The position numbers and the translations under genes are program-made. This document shows, piece by piece, positions 56,901 through 63,178 of a stretch of 64,000 nt of DNA. This DNA comes from Sophora flavescens (lineage: Eukaryota; Streptophyta; Magnoliopsida; Fabales; Fabaceae). The stretch spans positions 115,786,715 to 115,850,714 of the forward strand of contig CM061066.1 of NCBI GenBank assembly GCA_030762895.1, given 5' to 3'. How positions within the stretch are numbered: the first letter of the stretch is position 1; the number at the start of each line of letters is the position of its first letter. The notes beneath the pieces were generated by a model. It was not told the origin of the DNA, made no database searches, and worked only from the letters and a program-made list of their open reading frames with translations.

Positions 56901-57812
56901 GATAGTAAATTGATAATAACTGCTTACCTTCCTTTGGGATACATCTGCGGGAAGTGTAGAAATAATCCCATGTTGTATAGGAAAGTTAGTTTTAATGTCT
57001 TGATGACTACATAGTATAATCTAATGTAATTTTTGGAATAAGAGACATTCATTTTTTCCAAAATTTCAAGTGAAATCATTCATGGGCTGCCCCACCTAAC
57101 AACTTAAGCATTTAGGAGAGTTGATTCTTGACAGTACATTAGATTGTAAAGAGAAAAATTGCCAACCTGGAATGTTGCCAACTCTTTTTTCAGGGTTCAA
57201 TATCTCATTATTTTCCATCATCTGCCATAAATATCCAATATGAAGAGTGTTAAAAGGAAATAAAAAAATTGCAACATCTTGTAAAGTATAATTAAGTCAA
57301 TTTCATTTAAACAACAAAAAAGAATGATAATATAAAATAATAAATAAACTTAAGATTAATATTAAACAAAATAAATTAAGTTCAGACCAGCAAAAAACTA
57401 AACGAACAAACTTAGGACTGTATATTATCAAAAAATCAACTTAACTTTATTTCACAGAATTATGAGAAATTGTGTCATAAATGCAGTCTATTAGCTTCTT
57501 AGAAAGAGACTACTCCTAACCAACCTATTAACTAAATAAAACAATTGATAAAATATGAGGCATCAATCACGACAAAGAGAAAGAACAATAATGGAAAAAG
57601 AAGCAACTAAGCTAAATTGATGGCGCTGCTATTGACAAATATAAGGGAAGCAAAATTCTGTACTAGTTCATCCCCAAAAAATATCACGGAAGACTTATAA
57701 TCAAGATCCTACCAACAAAACATAAACTCGATGAATTTTTACTTGCCTTGGTTATTGCCTTCAGGTCAGGTCGCTTAGCAGGGGTCTTTGAATCCTCAGG
57801 TAGTGCAGCTTT
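28102..57812 (-). CDS. SUVH4: SUVH4/KRYPTONITE-type histone H3K9 methyltransferase (5' end outside window)
   Basis: Thirteen minus-strand exons join in frame. In descending order: 57812-57747, 57221-57167, 56580-56471, 56311-56138, 49738-49640, 36750-36652, 31612-31563, 31469-31381, 29446-29287, 29204-29099, 29002-28820, 28711-28478, 28215-28102. The product has an SRA (YDG) domain that binds methylated cytosine (GHQFYSRAEM, YTGQGGHNLTGDKRQ, VYTYDGLYK), a pre-SET with all nine zinc-binding cysteines (TGCKCKDKC...CGPKCGCGPGC), a SET domain (KGWAVRSWDF, ARFINHCCEPN, ELTYDYGYALD) and post-SET CYCGAIGCRKRLF. It matches Arabidopsis KYP along its length. That nuclear enzyme writes H3K9me2 and supports CHG methylation by CMT3. 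All exons are open. Odd points are the giant TE-filled introns, two GC-AG introns and Cys in place of the usual Ser in the NHSC motif. The N-terminal exons lie beyond 64000. Confidence 0.95.
28478..28711 (-). CDS. SUVH4: SUVH4 exon L (SET catalytic core)
   Basis: 78 codons, including VPEFCIDAGSTGNIARF and INHCCEPNLFVQCVLSTHHD. The NHSC motif common to SET proteins appears as NHCC; the substituted codon is TGT at 28580-28582. Confidence 0.95.
28820..29002 (-). CDS. SUVH4: SUVH4 exon K (SET)
   Basis: 61 codons: VFRTAKKGWAVRSWDFIPSG, VCEYTGILSRAEDM and NYIFDIDCLQTIKGIGGRE. Contains the AdoMet-binding KGWAVRS motif. Canonical GT-AG. Confidence 0.95.
29099..29204 (-). CDS. SUVH4: SUVH4 exon J (pre-SET)
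   Basis: Encodes LVEAKDVVFECGPKCGCGPG and CLNRTSQRG, the last four pre-SET cysteines and the start of the SET region. Confidence 0.95.
29287..29446 (-). CDS. SUVH4: SUVH4 exon I (pre-SET)
   Basis: Encodes FTYCKSIKVAKNV and TGCKCKDKCIDPTTCECALR, the first five pre-SET cysteines, then FPYVSRDGG. Canonical borders, phase 2 out. Confidence 0.95.
29572..31170 (-). mobile_element. Internally deleted Gypsy element between degenerate LTRs
   Basis: Two direct repeats, about 29572-29780 and 30819-31010, share GGAACAATT, GAAATACAGAAAT, CACAGAAATAAT and CCTCAAAGCCGAAACCCAA-like text. Between them a minus-strand gag remnant (about 30130-30450) reads KRIELPAFYSDDPVGW and YMEGMTWH, typical of plant Gypsy capsids. 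No pol is left. It fills most of the 1.9-kb intron between exons H and I. Borders are approximate. Confidence 0.6.
31381..31469 (-). CDS. SUVH4: SUVH4 exon H
   Basis: Encodes LVCEDITGGQEDMPIPATN and DDPPVPPTG. The donor is ACAG|GCAAGT, a second GC donor. A GT four bases later would throw the next exon out of frame, so the GC site is preferred. Confidence 0.88.
31563..31612 (-). CDS. SUVH4: SUVH4 exon G
   Basis: Encodes VYFTRGRVPQSTAEIR plus two bases of Gly, matching the linker before pre-SET (VNFVAGRIPTSTSEIEG in KYP). Donor GAGG|GTAATA. Confidence 0.9.
31900..34200 (-). mobile_element. Decayed LINE fragment in the F/G intron
   Basis: Minus-strand frames show LINE reverse-transcriptase remnants: LVSYLQFVDEIWL (34194 downwards) and GLKISLSKSGLVGV, then about 33050-32830 GGNPWGLSFWDLMIWKIVG and WGILKGHLVGWFSVN. 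LGNLVSKNKTLAAKWLWSKS (about 32795-32735) is the conserved region after the thumb. Many stops and shifts. A solo LTR (33538-33874) splits it. The ends are not defined. Confidence 0.65.
33538..33874. mobile_element. Solo-LTR-like unit, 337 bp
   Basis: It runs TGATAGGATACTAG to CTAGTATCCTATCA and is flanked by CCTTT on both sides (33533-33537, 33875-33879). A 28-bp direct repeat AGTTGTTGGGCTTAGGCCCA.. occurs near each end (from 33549 and from 33836). On the minus strand the body reads like a Copia LTR ending CTGGGTTCCTGTCA. TG...CA with a 5-bp TSD supports an LTR origin. Confidence 0.65.
34496..35373. mobile_element. hAT-type non-autonomous element (TAGGG ends)
   Basis: The ends TAGGGCTGGACAA and, inverted, TAGGGGTGGACAA have 8-bp flanks CATGACAT (34488-34495) and CTTGACAT (35374-35381), one mismatch. 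The interior includes a GC-richer part (34700-35080) with short open frames of no known family, possibly captured sequence. No transposase. Confidence 0.75.
35382..36651. other. Remainder of the F/G intron
   Basis: AT-rich intron sequence. CAATGTTGTCAGTAGTCCCG at about 35676 looks like one end of an hAT-type element, but I cannot find its partner. 36150-36420 is GC-richer without a recognisable protein. Confidence 0.4.
36652..36750 (-). CDS. SUVH4: SUVH4 exon F (SRA end)
   Basis: 33 codons, with YWVEKGISGFTVYKFRLRRL and EAQPMLTTNQ, closing the SRA domain. Acceptor TTTTACAG; donor CAG|GTTCAA; 5.0-kb intron follows. Confidence 0.93.
36985..37145 (-). mobile_element. Probable Au-like SINE fragment
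   Basis: On the minus strand: GACGCAATAGTTGAAGTCC, then GTCACGTGACAAGGTCAC and a B-box-like TGTTCGAGTTGTGGA, in the order seen in tRNA-derived Au-type SINEs. No clear TSD. Confidence 0.45.
37541..38062. mobile_element. hAT-type MITE (GCCAT family) carrying a TRIM
   Basis: It starts CAGTGTTGTCAAATTTCCGCC and ends TCCGCCATTGATAACGATG, with 8-bp flanks CACTTAGA (37533-37540) and CACCTAGA (38063-38070), one mismatch. The ends are rich in ATGGCGG/CCGCCAT words. It shares end sequences with 38789-39824. A TRIM lies within at 37618-37948. Confidence 0.75.
37618..37948 (+). mobile_element. TRIM (miniature LTR retrotransposon)
   Basis: Two direct repeats of about 120 bp (37618-37738 and 37828-37948) begin TATTGGGAAAAACCCAAGTC and end AGGCCCAAAATCTAA. 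The 89-bp interior starts ATGGTATCAGAGTTATCC, an initiator-tRNA-Met primer site, and ends with a GGGGGTG purine tract. That is TRIM architecture. The flanks AGGCCG/AGGTCG may be a decayed duplication. Confidence 0.82.
38789..39824. mobile_element. hAT-type element (GCCAT family), 1.04 kb
   Basis: It begins CAGTGTTATCGATGGCGG and ends CCGCTATTCAACAACAATG; flanks CATGGTGA (38781-38788) and CATGGTAA (39825-39832) form an 8-bp duplication with one mismatch. Both sides carry clusters of ATGGCGG/CCGCCAT. A TA microsatellite lies at about 38893-38931. No transposase. It interrupts the Gypsy integrase fragment. Confidence 0.78.
38893..38931. repeat. (TA)n microsatellite
   Basis: About 19 uninterrupted TA units inside the hAT-type element. 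Confidence 0.95.
40621..41950. other. Noncoding intron sequence
   Basis: Pyrimidine-rich stretches and an open plus-strand frame at 40996-41304 that resembles no family known to me. I see no element ends. Confidence 0.4.
43051..43257 (-). repeat. 3' LTR of the psbD-inserted Copia
   Basis: Plus-strand ends TGTAAGAAACAG and CTCACTAACA; contains a GAGA-rich tract near one end. TSD ACCGC on its left. Confidence 0.93.
43295..45092 (-). pseudogene. Copia reverse transcriptase and RNase H (psbD-inserted element)
   Basis: After a Pro/Ser-rich linker: PHWKEAMQSEYDAL (about 44815), SIGCKWVFCVKENPDRTVNK and ARLVAKGFHQKHGFDYTETF (44755-44573), a damaged stretch, then the catalytic YVLVYVDDIIVTG (about 44290) and LKQLGELDYFLGVEV. 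RNase H has DTDWAADTDDRRSISGSCVY (about 43780), STKAEYRSLA, IIYCDNLSTVSL and the C-terminal QVADLLTKPF. At least three frame interruptions (near 44560, 44050 and 43610). Confidence 0.9.
45139..46615 (-). pseudogene. Copia gag and protease (psbD-inserted element)
   Basis: Starts near 46615. The capsid has KLTDSNFLHWRQVVEAVIRA and NRLEHYVV, then RSELRHITKGERKIDEYLLW. A Gly/Arg-rich and Asn/Gln-rich segment surrounds the zinc knuckle CQICYMTNHDAANC (about 45694-45653). The protease motif AWYVDSGATHHVT lies near 45325-45290. Frame changes occur between gag blocks near 46142 and near 45500. After the protease the sequence jumps, by about 45090, into the Pro/Ser-rich linker that normally follows integrase. 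Confidence 0.88.
46629..46821 (-). repeat. 5' LTR of the psbD-inserted Copia
   Basis: Same ends as 43051-43257, shorter by 14 bases in the GAGA tract, with a few substitutions. TSD ACCGC on its right at 46822-46826. Confidence 0.93.
47122..48172 (+). pseudogene. psbC: psbC pseudogene (CP43), 5' part, split by an hAT MITE
   Basis: It reads VETHFNGTLALTGRDQETTG, FAWWAGNA, then after a short internal deletion AHVAHAGLIAFWAGAMNLFE, LGFGGIYHALLGHETLEESF and MTTILGIHLILLGIG. The MITE interrupts at 47580 and the match resumes at 48116 (GAFLLVFKALYF-like) and stops near 48172, so only about the first third to half of CP43 is present. Confidence 0.92.
47580..48115. mobile_element. hAT-type MITE, copy 2 (ACCGG-rich), in psbC
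   Basis: Ends CAGGGTTTTGAAAACCGG and, inverted, CAAGGTTTACAAAACCGG; perfect 8-bp duplication GGTATAGG (47572-47579, 48116-48123). Because the target is plastid psbC, whose sequence is known, the empty site is unambiguous and the element borders are certain. Very similar to 21339-21865. Confidence 0.93.
48173..49639. other. Intron sequence with degenerate short repeats
   Basis: Between about 48186 and 48345 the words GGTCC(C/T)ATA(C/T)GTTT and AAGTCCTATATGTTTT recur about six times. The rest to exon E is AT-rich without coding potential. Confidence 0.5.
49640..49738 (-). CDS. SUVH4: SUVH4 exon E (SRA)
   Basis: 33 codons, with VPVRVVRGHD and YTGKVYTYDGLYK, the YDG signature. It stands alone between a 6.4-kb and a 12.9-kb intron. 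Both splice sites are canonical and phase 0. Confidence 0.93.
50867..51650 (-). repeat. Left arm of a large inverted repeat
   Basis: Inverted counterpart of 52380-53610. It starts GTTATCTATCTATCTCTATT and carries on the minus strand the same open-frame text as the right arm (NSTTIFSSSMAALQRPML). The arms are similar enough to pair over several hundred bases. Confidence 0.85.
52428..53009 (+). pseudogene. Open frame in inverted-repeat arm, possibly glyoxalase-like
   Basis: A 193-residue open frame with SSSMAALQRSMLRIVLHVPC, PIAKQAIDFYQAAFNAMQVN, YYLELEYGQLFAVEDTLFM and GNHEVVLNQNF. The pattern of hydrophobic strand, P-x-A-x-x-A-I-x-F-Y, then L-E-L-x-x-G-Q-L-F is reminiscent of plant glyoxalase/bleomycin-resistance-fold proteins, with which I tentatively associate it. 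The left arm carries a broken copy in opposite orientation. It sits inside a retroelement, so a captured host fragment is likely; the family assignment is weak. Confidence 0.35.
53100..53420. other. Possible mitochondrial DNA insertion (NUMT)
   Basis: Present in the right arm but missing from the left. Composition (less AT-rich) and wording such as GAAGAGCGAAGCTCGGCTTG, GAGTCCACCAACAGAGCGAC and AGTAAACGGGAAATCCCTGG look to me like plant mitochondrial intergenic DNA. No mitochondrial gene is identifiable, so this is a guess from style. Confidence 0.3.
53940..55326 (+). pseudogene. Copia integrase/RT remnants, heavily decayed
   Basis: About 53945-54040 reads CPHAPPFYGIAERKYYHIIE, the eroded end of integrase. 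At 54180-54290 is integrase-linker text. At 54720-55326 is reverse transcriptase: LQEAMVEEMVALESNHSWTL, RLKARLVAKTYTQIFDLKYG, YIEQPPEFVARGEMCSIVCR, LDKALYDLKQSPRGWFGKF and VNVDNIVIIGDEQ. The catalytic YVDD has become NVDN, so both RT aspartates are not retained. Stops occur at 55009-55011 and 55324-55326. Confidence 0.85.
56138..56311 (-). CDS. SUVH4: SUVH4 exon D (SRA core)
   Basis: 58 codons: FPIGVAIVISGMYEDDLDNA, YTGQGGHNLTGDKRQ and KLERGNLALK, the DNA-binding core of SRA. Donor AAG|GTGTGC leads into a 6.4-kb intron. Confidence 0.95.
56471..56580 (-). CDS. SUVH4: SUVH4 exon C (SRA start)
   Basis: Encodes IEVGHQFYSRAEMVVVGF and HWLNGIDYMG, the N-terminal half of the SRA domain. Phase 1 in, phase 0 out; donor GTG|GTATTG. 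Confidence 0.93.
57167..57221 (-). CDS. SUVH4: SUVH4 exon B
   Basis: Encodes MMENNEILNPEKRVGNIP plus the first base of Gly, matching the MM...YPEKRIGDLPG stretch of KYP. Acceptor TATGGCAG; donor CCAG|GTTGGC, a weak GT site. Confidence 0.9.
57747..57812 (-). CDS. SUVH4: SUVH4 exon A (first in window)
   Basis: Encodes 22 residues including KRPDLKAITK, the segment before the SRA domain in KYP. Acceptor TGTGTAG; donor AAG|GCAAGT, a GC donor. The nearby GT four bases on would break the frame of the next exon. Phase 0 on both sides. Confidence 0.85.
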
Positions 57813-58195
57813 CTACACAAATTATTACATCAAGCTTTGTTGCTAGTTTATTATAAAACAATAAAAAAATAAATTCCAGTAAAGCAGTTCAGATTAAAAT
57901 GTCAGTATAATGGAGTAAGAATTAAAGCTCTTGGCAAACATTAAAACACACTACAAACAAAAGCAACATTTCTTGACTCCAACTGCAATGTTCTTAGTAC
58001 TTCACCAATAAAGAAAAATTAAATTCTATTTTTAAATATGGTTAATTCATAACTGTGAATCAAAAAATAATTGAGCAGATTCAAGGTAGAAACATTTATT
58101 GTGTGTTTGGTTCTGTGTTAATATGCATCAGAATCACTTTTCAGTTTTAAAAGCTACAAATAGTAGCGTGAAGGAGGACGCACGTTTAGGGAGAG

Positions 58196-58599
58196 TGATG
58201 CAGACATTAGGCCCACAGAAAATATGGTGTATGAGAGAGGGAAATGGAGGTCTACCAAGTGGCTAAAAAGTGCATGAAGCACTGAATCATTCCAAGGAGA
58301 GAGAATATTGTAACTAACTACTGCCAGCTAGGCAGTAGTCATGCACGAGGGAGGGAAGGGAGTGAATTCTGTTAGAGAGTGGGGGATAATATAGGAGGGA
58401 ATGATGCAGAGATAGGGCAGGCTGGAATTGAACTAGAACCCTAGGAGACCACTAGACTTCTCGAATTGTCTAGAGTTCTTTGTAGCCTCTCTTTAATTTT
58501 CTGCTTTTCCAGACTAGATATCACCTTGATACTTGCTGGTAGTGAAATAATATCACAGTCTCGTACTCTCTTCTCTACTTCCTCTGTTGATACTCATCA
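58196..58599 (+). repeat. 5' LTR of the chromovirus
   Basis: Ends TGATGCAGACATTAGG and TACTCATCA. At the position matching the 3' LTR's TGA 63176-63178 this copy reads TGG. Confidence 0.95.
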
Positions 58600-58601
58600 A
58601 G

Positions 58602-58613
58602 TGGTATCAAAGC
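58602..58613 (+). promoter_or_regulatory. Primer-binding site of the chromovirus
   Basis: TGGTATCAAAGC two bases after the 5' LTR, matching the initiator-tRNA-Met type with one or two differences. Confidence 0.85.
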
Positions 58614-58629
58614 TCACTTTCCTGGAGCA

Positions 58630-59762
58630 ATGGTTAGCACACGTTCTGGAATGGATGCACGAGTGGATAACTTGGAGCGAGGAGTCGAGAATTTGCAGCA
58701 GGGGATGGGTGAGCTGACGCGATGCATGGAAGAGATGCGTCAGCTCCTGCTAAAGAAGAATCGGTGTCGCCGAGGGCAGACCCGACAACGGAGAGTGTTG
58801 AGGATGATGGTGGTGGAGGCGGTGGAAGTCAGAGTTCTGACTCGCGATCTCGCTCCCGAGTCAGAGAAGAGAGTCGAGCTCCGACATTCGATCACGGCGG
58901 AAGGAAGCTGGAGATTCCCGTGTTCAATGGAGACGAAGCGTATGGGTGGATTGTGAAGATTGAGCATTATTTCAAAGTGATCGCAGTGAGAGATGAAAAT
59001 AAGCTCAGCGACGTAGTGATAGCTATGGAAGACCGAGCTCTGAACTGGTACCAATGGTGGGAGGAAGAGAGACCATCGTCGAGCTGAGAGGAATTTAAGG
59101 AGGCGGTGCTGAGGCAGTTTCAACCCGAGTTAGCCCAGAACCCATTTGGCCCGTTACTGAGTATTAAGCAAACCGGGTCGGTCATGGAGTTCCGAGACAG
59201 ATTTGAACTCGTTTCGGCTCCGATGAAAGGGTCAGAAAGAGTAATGCTGAAGGGGATCTTCCTCGATGGTCTCAAAGAAGAGATCCAGGCTGACCTGAAA
59301 CTCCATGCGTCGGAGTCCCTTGATGAACTGATGGATCGGGCTCTGTTACTAGAGGAGAAAAACGCCGCTCTTCGAAAAGGGGGGATGGCCGCAGAAGAGA
59401 AGAAGGGATGGAGAGACAAGGAGGGACTCATAGGGAAGGGGCAGAAAGACTTTTATAGGAACAAAGCCATAGTTCCTAAGGCCGAACCTAATGGGAAGGA
59501 GGCAGGGGATGTTAGGACCTTGGACGGAGGAAATTTTGAAAAGAAAATGTTGGGAGGAAATAGGTTGAGCCAAAATGAGTTGAGGGAGAGAAGTAGAAAA
59601 GGATTGTGTTTCAAATGTGGGGAGAAATGGGGACCTGAACATCTCTGTAAACTAAAACACTATCAATTTGTGTTGGTCGAAGATTCGGAAGAAGATGAAG
59701 AGGAGCAGTCCCCAGATAAAGAGGAACCTATGTTGGAGGTAAAACACTGCAGTTGTCCTTGA
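58630..59762 (+). pseudogene. Chromovirus gag
   Basis: Starts ATG 58630 (MVSTRSGMDARVDNLERGVE), with a frameshift near 58740 into the frame that carries EIPVFNGDEAYGWIVKIEHY. A TGA at 59085-59087 follows EERPSSS; after it the same frame continues EEFKEAVLRQFQPE, a coiled, charged stretch and a zinc knuckle CFKCGEKWGPEHLC near 59610-59650. Ends with an acidic segment at the stop 59760-59762. This is the usual chromovirus capsid-nucleocapsid arrangement. Confidence 0.9.
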
Positions 59763-60292
59763 ACAGTAAAGAGGGACTTACTTCAAATAGGTCCTTCAAA
59801 ACTTGGGGACAAATTGGAGACAAAAAGGTGCTGGTGCTAGTGGATTGTGGGGCCACTAGTAATTTCATTTCAAAAAAAATAGTAGAAGAGCTGGAACTGG
59901 CAATGAGTAACATACCTGAATTTGTGGTTGAAATTGGCAATGGAGACAAGGTGAGGAACAAGGGCATTTGTAAGAATCTGAGTGTGGTAGTGCAAGGAGT
60001 CCCAATACAACAACATTTCTTTTTAATGGAGTTAGGAGGTACAGAGGTGGTGTTGGGAATGGATTGGCTTGCAAGCTTGGGAAACATAGAAGCTAACTTC
60101 AACAACTTGATATTAAAGTGGGGAAAAAAGGGTGAGAAGAAGGAGCTGAGGGGAGATCCCTCCCTTTGCAAGTCACAGGCTTCTTGGAGAGCGATGCTCA
60201 AGGATCTTCAAGATGAAGGAGAAGGATACTATGTGGCTTATCAAGAAGAAACGAATGGGGAGAGGGATGAGTTGACTCATTGTTCTCGATGA
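59753..60292 (+). pseudogene. Chromovirus aspartic protease
   Basis: Carries the active-site motif VLVDCGATSNFIS near 59830, with the catalytic aspartate present and Cys in the variable position, then GNGDKVRNKG and the second motif TEVVLGMDWLASLG. It is in a different frame from gag, so a frameshift lies near 59755, and it stops at 60290-60292 before RT. Confidence 0.9.
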
Positions 60293-60323
60293 TCTAGAAG
60301 AAGTCCTAAAGAAATTTGAAGAT

Positions 60324-61489
60324 GTGTTTCAAGAGCCAAAAGGCCTATCACCTCACAGAGATCATGATCATGCCATCACTTTGAAAGAAGGAGCATCAAT
60401 TCCAAACAGCAGACCCTACAGGTACCCCTATTATCAGAAAAATGAAATAGAGAGAATAGTAAAAGAGATGTTGTTAGCTGGAATTATTAGGTCGAGCACT
60501 AGTCCTTTCAACAGTCCAGTAATTTTAGTGAAGAAGAAGGATGGAGGGTGGAGGTTCTGTGTTGATTACAGGGCCTTAAACAAACTCACTATTCCGGATA
60601 AATTCCCCATCCCCATCATTGATGAATTGTTGGATGAGTTGGGTGGAGCTAGAGTCTTTTCTAAATTGGATCTAAAGTCTGGTTATCACCAAATAAGGAT
60701 GAAGGAGGTAGACATCCCCAAAACTGCATTTAGAACCCATGAGGGGCACTATGAGTAGGGGTCATGCCCTTTGGGTTGTCTAATGCTCCCTCTACCTTCC
60801 AAGCTCTTATGAATCAGATTCTGAAGCCTTTTCTCAGGAAATTTGCATTGGTGTTCTTTGATGACATTCTTGTCTATAGTAAAAGTGAAGAGAGTCATAA
60901 AGAGCAATTGTGAAAGGTGCTGCAGGTGCTGAGACAAAATGGATTAGTGGTCAATAAGAAGAAATGTTCCTTCGGCCAAAAGCAATTAGAGGACTTGGGG
61001 CACATTGTTTCAGGTCAAGGGGTGGCTGCAGACCCCAACAAGATCGAAGATATGCTAGATTGGCCAATTCCTAAAGATGTGAAAGGATTGAGAGGGTTCC
61101 TTGGACTTACTGGATATTATAGAAAGTTTGTGAAGAATTATGGGAAGATAGCTTGGCCCCTAACTCAACAACTCAAAAAAGATCAGTTCAATTGGGGTGC
61201 AGAAGCTCAAGTTGCTTTTGAAGAATTGAAGAGAGCCATGACTTCCATTCCGGTGCTTGCTGTCCCGGATTTTGAAAAGACTTTTGTGGTGGAGACTGAT
61301 GCTTCAGGGAAAGGAATAGGGGTTGTTCTGATGCAAGAAGGAAGTCCGGTGGCTTACATGAGTCAGACCATCTCAGACCGAGCCCAAAGCAAGTCAGTGT
61401 ATGAGAAGAAGTTAATGGCAGTGGTGCTAGCAATCCAAAAATGGAGGCACTATCTGTTAGGTAGGCATTTTGTGGTGCATACTGACTAG
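60324..61489 (+). pseudogene. Chromovirus reverse transcriptase and RNase H
   Basis: RT begins FQEPKGLSPHRDHDHAITLK, with PYRYPYYQKNEIERIVKEML, GGWRFCVDYRALNKLTIPDK and FSKLDLKSGYHQIRM. A frameshift at about 60757 precedes MPFGLSNAPSTFQALMNQ and the catalytic FFDDILVYS (about 60855), which lie in the second frame. TGA 60911-60913 interrupts. The connection and RNase H follow: GFLGLTGYYRKFVKNYGKIA, ETDASGKGIGVVLMQEG and KWRHYLLGRHFVVHTD, ending at TAG 61487-61489, where the conserved motif would continue. Confidence 0.92.
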
Positions 61490-61495
61490 AAAAGC

Positions 61496-62674
61496 TTGAG
61501 ATTCTTAGCCGAACAGAGGTTGATGGGAGAGGAACAACAGAGATGGGTTTCCAAACTGTTAGGATTTGATTTTGAGATCAAATACAAACCAGGAACAGAA
61601 AATAAAGCAGCTAATGAACTATCCAGGAAGCTGCAATTTGCAGCTCTATCTACAGTGCAATTTGTGGAGTGGGATGATTTAGAGGAGGAAGTATCAAAAG
61701 ATGAGAAATTGAAGAAGATAGTGCAGGACCTTCTGCTGGACAACAACTCTCACAAAGGGTATTCCCTCAACAAAGGCAGGTTATATTACAATAGCAGGTT
61801 GGTCATTCCCAAAGAATCTCCAAAAATTCCTTTGATTCTTAAGGAATTCCATGATTCGACTGTAGGAGGACATTCAAGGTATTTCAGAACTTCCAAAAGA
61901 GCTACAGGGCTGTTTTTCTGGGAATGAATGAGGAGAGAAATTCAAGACTATGTGCAGGCTTGTGAAACTTGTCAGAGGATTAAGTATGAGGCATTGAACC
62001 CTTCCGGACTGCTACAACCACTTCCAATTCCTTCTCAACAGTGGTCAGATGTTTCTATGGATTTCATTGGAGGGCTCCCAAAGACTAGTGGAATGGATAC
62101 CATTTTTGTAGTGGTGGATAGGCTCACAAAATATGCTCATTTCATGGCTTTAGCTCATCCATACACTGCAAAGGAAGTAGCTGAAGTTTTCCTCAAGGAA
62201 GTGGTTCGGCTCCATGGATTTCCCACTTCAATAGTATCAGACAGGGATCGCATATTCATTAGTTCATTTTGGACTGAACTCTTCAAGCTAGCTGGAACCA
62301 AATTGAAATTCAGCTCAGCTTACCATCCCCAAACCGATAGGCAAACAGAAGTGGTTAATCGTTGCTTGGAGACTTATTTAAGATGCATGACTGGCATGAG
62401 GCCAAAGCAGTGGCACAAATGGCTTAGTTGGGCTGAATTCTGGTACAACACCAACTACCATTCATCAACCAGGATGACTCCTTTCAAGACTCTGTATGGA
62501 AGGGACCCTCATGCAGTAATCAGGGGAAATATTGGAGGAACCGCATTGGAGGAGGTGGATAGATTAACCTCAGAAAGAAATGAGCTGTTAGAAGAATTGA
62601 AGAAGCAATTGTCCCAGGCACAGAACCGCATGAAGCAACAAGCCAACAAACATAGAAGAGAGGTTGAGCATTAA
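61496..62674 (+). pseudogene. Chromovirus RNase H end and integrase
   Basis: 61496-61927 holds the end of RNase H (WVSKLLGFDFEIKYKPGTEN) and the start of integrase (HDSTVGGHSRYFRT) up to TGA 61925-61927. 61928-62674 has the zinc-binding C-x-x-C (CETCQRIKYE) and the catalytic core: VSMDFIGGLPKTSGMDTIFV, VVDRLTKYAHFMALAHPY, SDRDRIFISSFW and the E-bearing HPQTDRQTEVVNRCLETYLR. TAA 62672-62674 precedes the chromodomain part; all are in one frame. Confidence 0.92.
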
Positions 62675-63178
62675 GTGGGGGACAAGGTTTATTTGAAGAT
62701 CCAGCCTTACAAATTGAAGAACCTAGCAAGAAGAGTGAACCAGAAGTTAAGTCCTCGATATTATGGCCCTTATCCCATCACTGAAAAAATTGGGGCGGTC
62801 GCATACAAGCTCCAACTACCCGAGGGAAGTAGAGTGCACCCAGTTTTCCACTCCTCTTTATTGAAGAAATCAGTTTCTGCTGATGTGGTTGTGCAACCAC
62901 TTCCACCTTTTGTATCCGAAGAATGGGAACTACAAGCTCAACCAGAAGAAGTGTTAGCAGTGAGGGGAACCAAGATTGCAGATATAGAAGTCCTAATGAA
63001 GTGGAAAGGTTTGGCCAGTTGTGAGAACTCATGGGAAAAAGTAACAAGCATACAAGATCTGTTTCCAGAATTTCACCTTGAGGACAAGGTGAATCTTGAA
63101 GGGGAAGGTATTGATGCAGACATTAGGCCCACAGAAAATATGGTGTATGAGAGAGGGAAATGGAGGTCTACCAAGTGA
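62675..63178 (+). pseudogene. Chromovirus integrase C terminus with chromodomain
   Basis: GDKVYLKIQPYKLKNLARRV, LSPRYYGPYPITEKIGAVAY and HPVFHSSLLKK are the GPY/F module. VLAVRGTKIADIEVLMKWKG and ENSWEKVTSIQDLFPEFHLE are a chromodomain with the aromatic positions W and W preserved. Chromodomains steer integration toward marked chromatin. The frame crosses the purine tract and ends inside the 3' LTR at TGA 63176-63178. The 5' LTR has TGG at that place, so the original frame probably ran a few codons further. Confidence 0.9.

Noticed and set aside
57747..57752. Use of the GT four bases downstream instead of the GC donor after exon A
   Set aside because: It would change the phase and put the next exon into a frame with an early stop.
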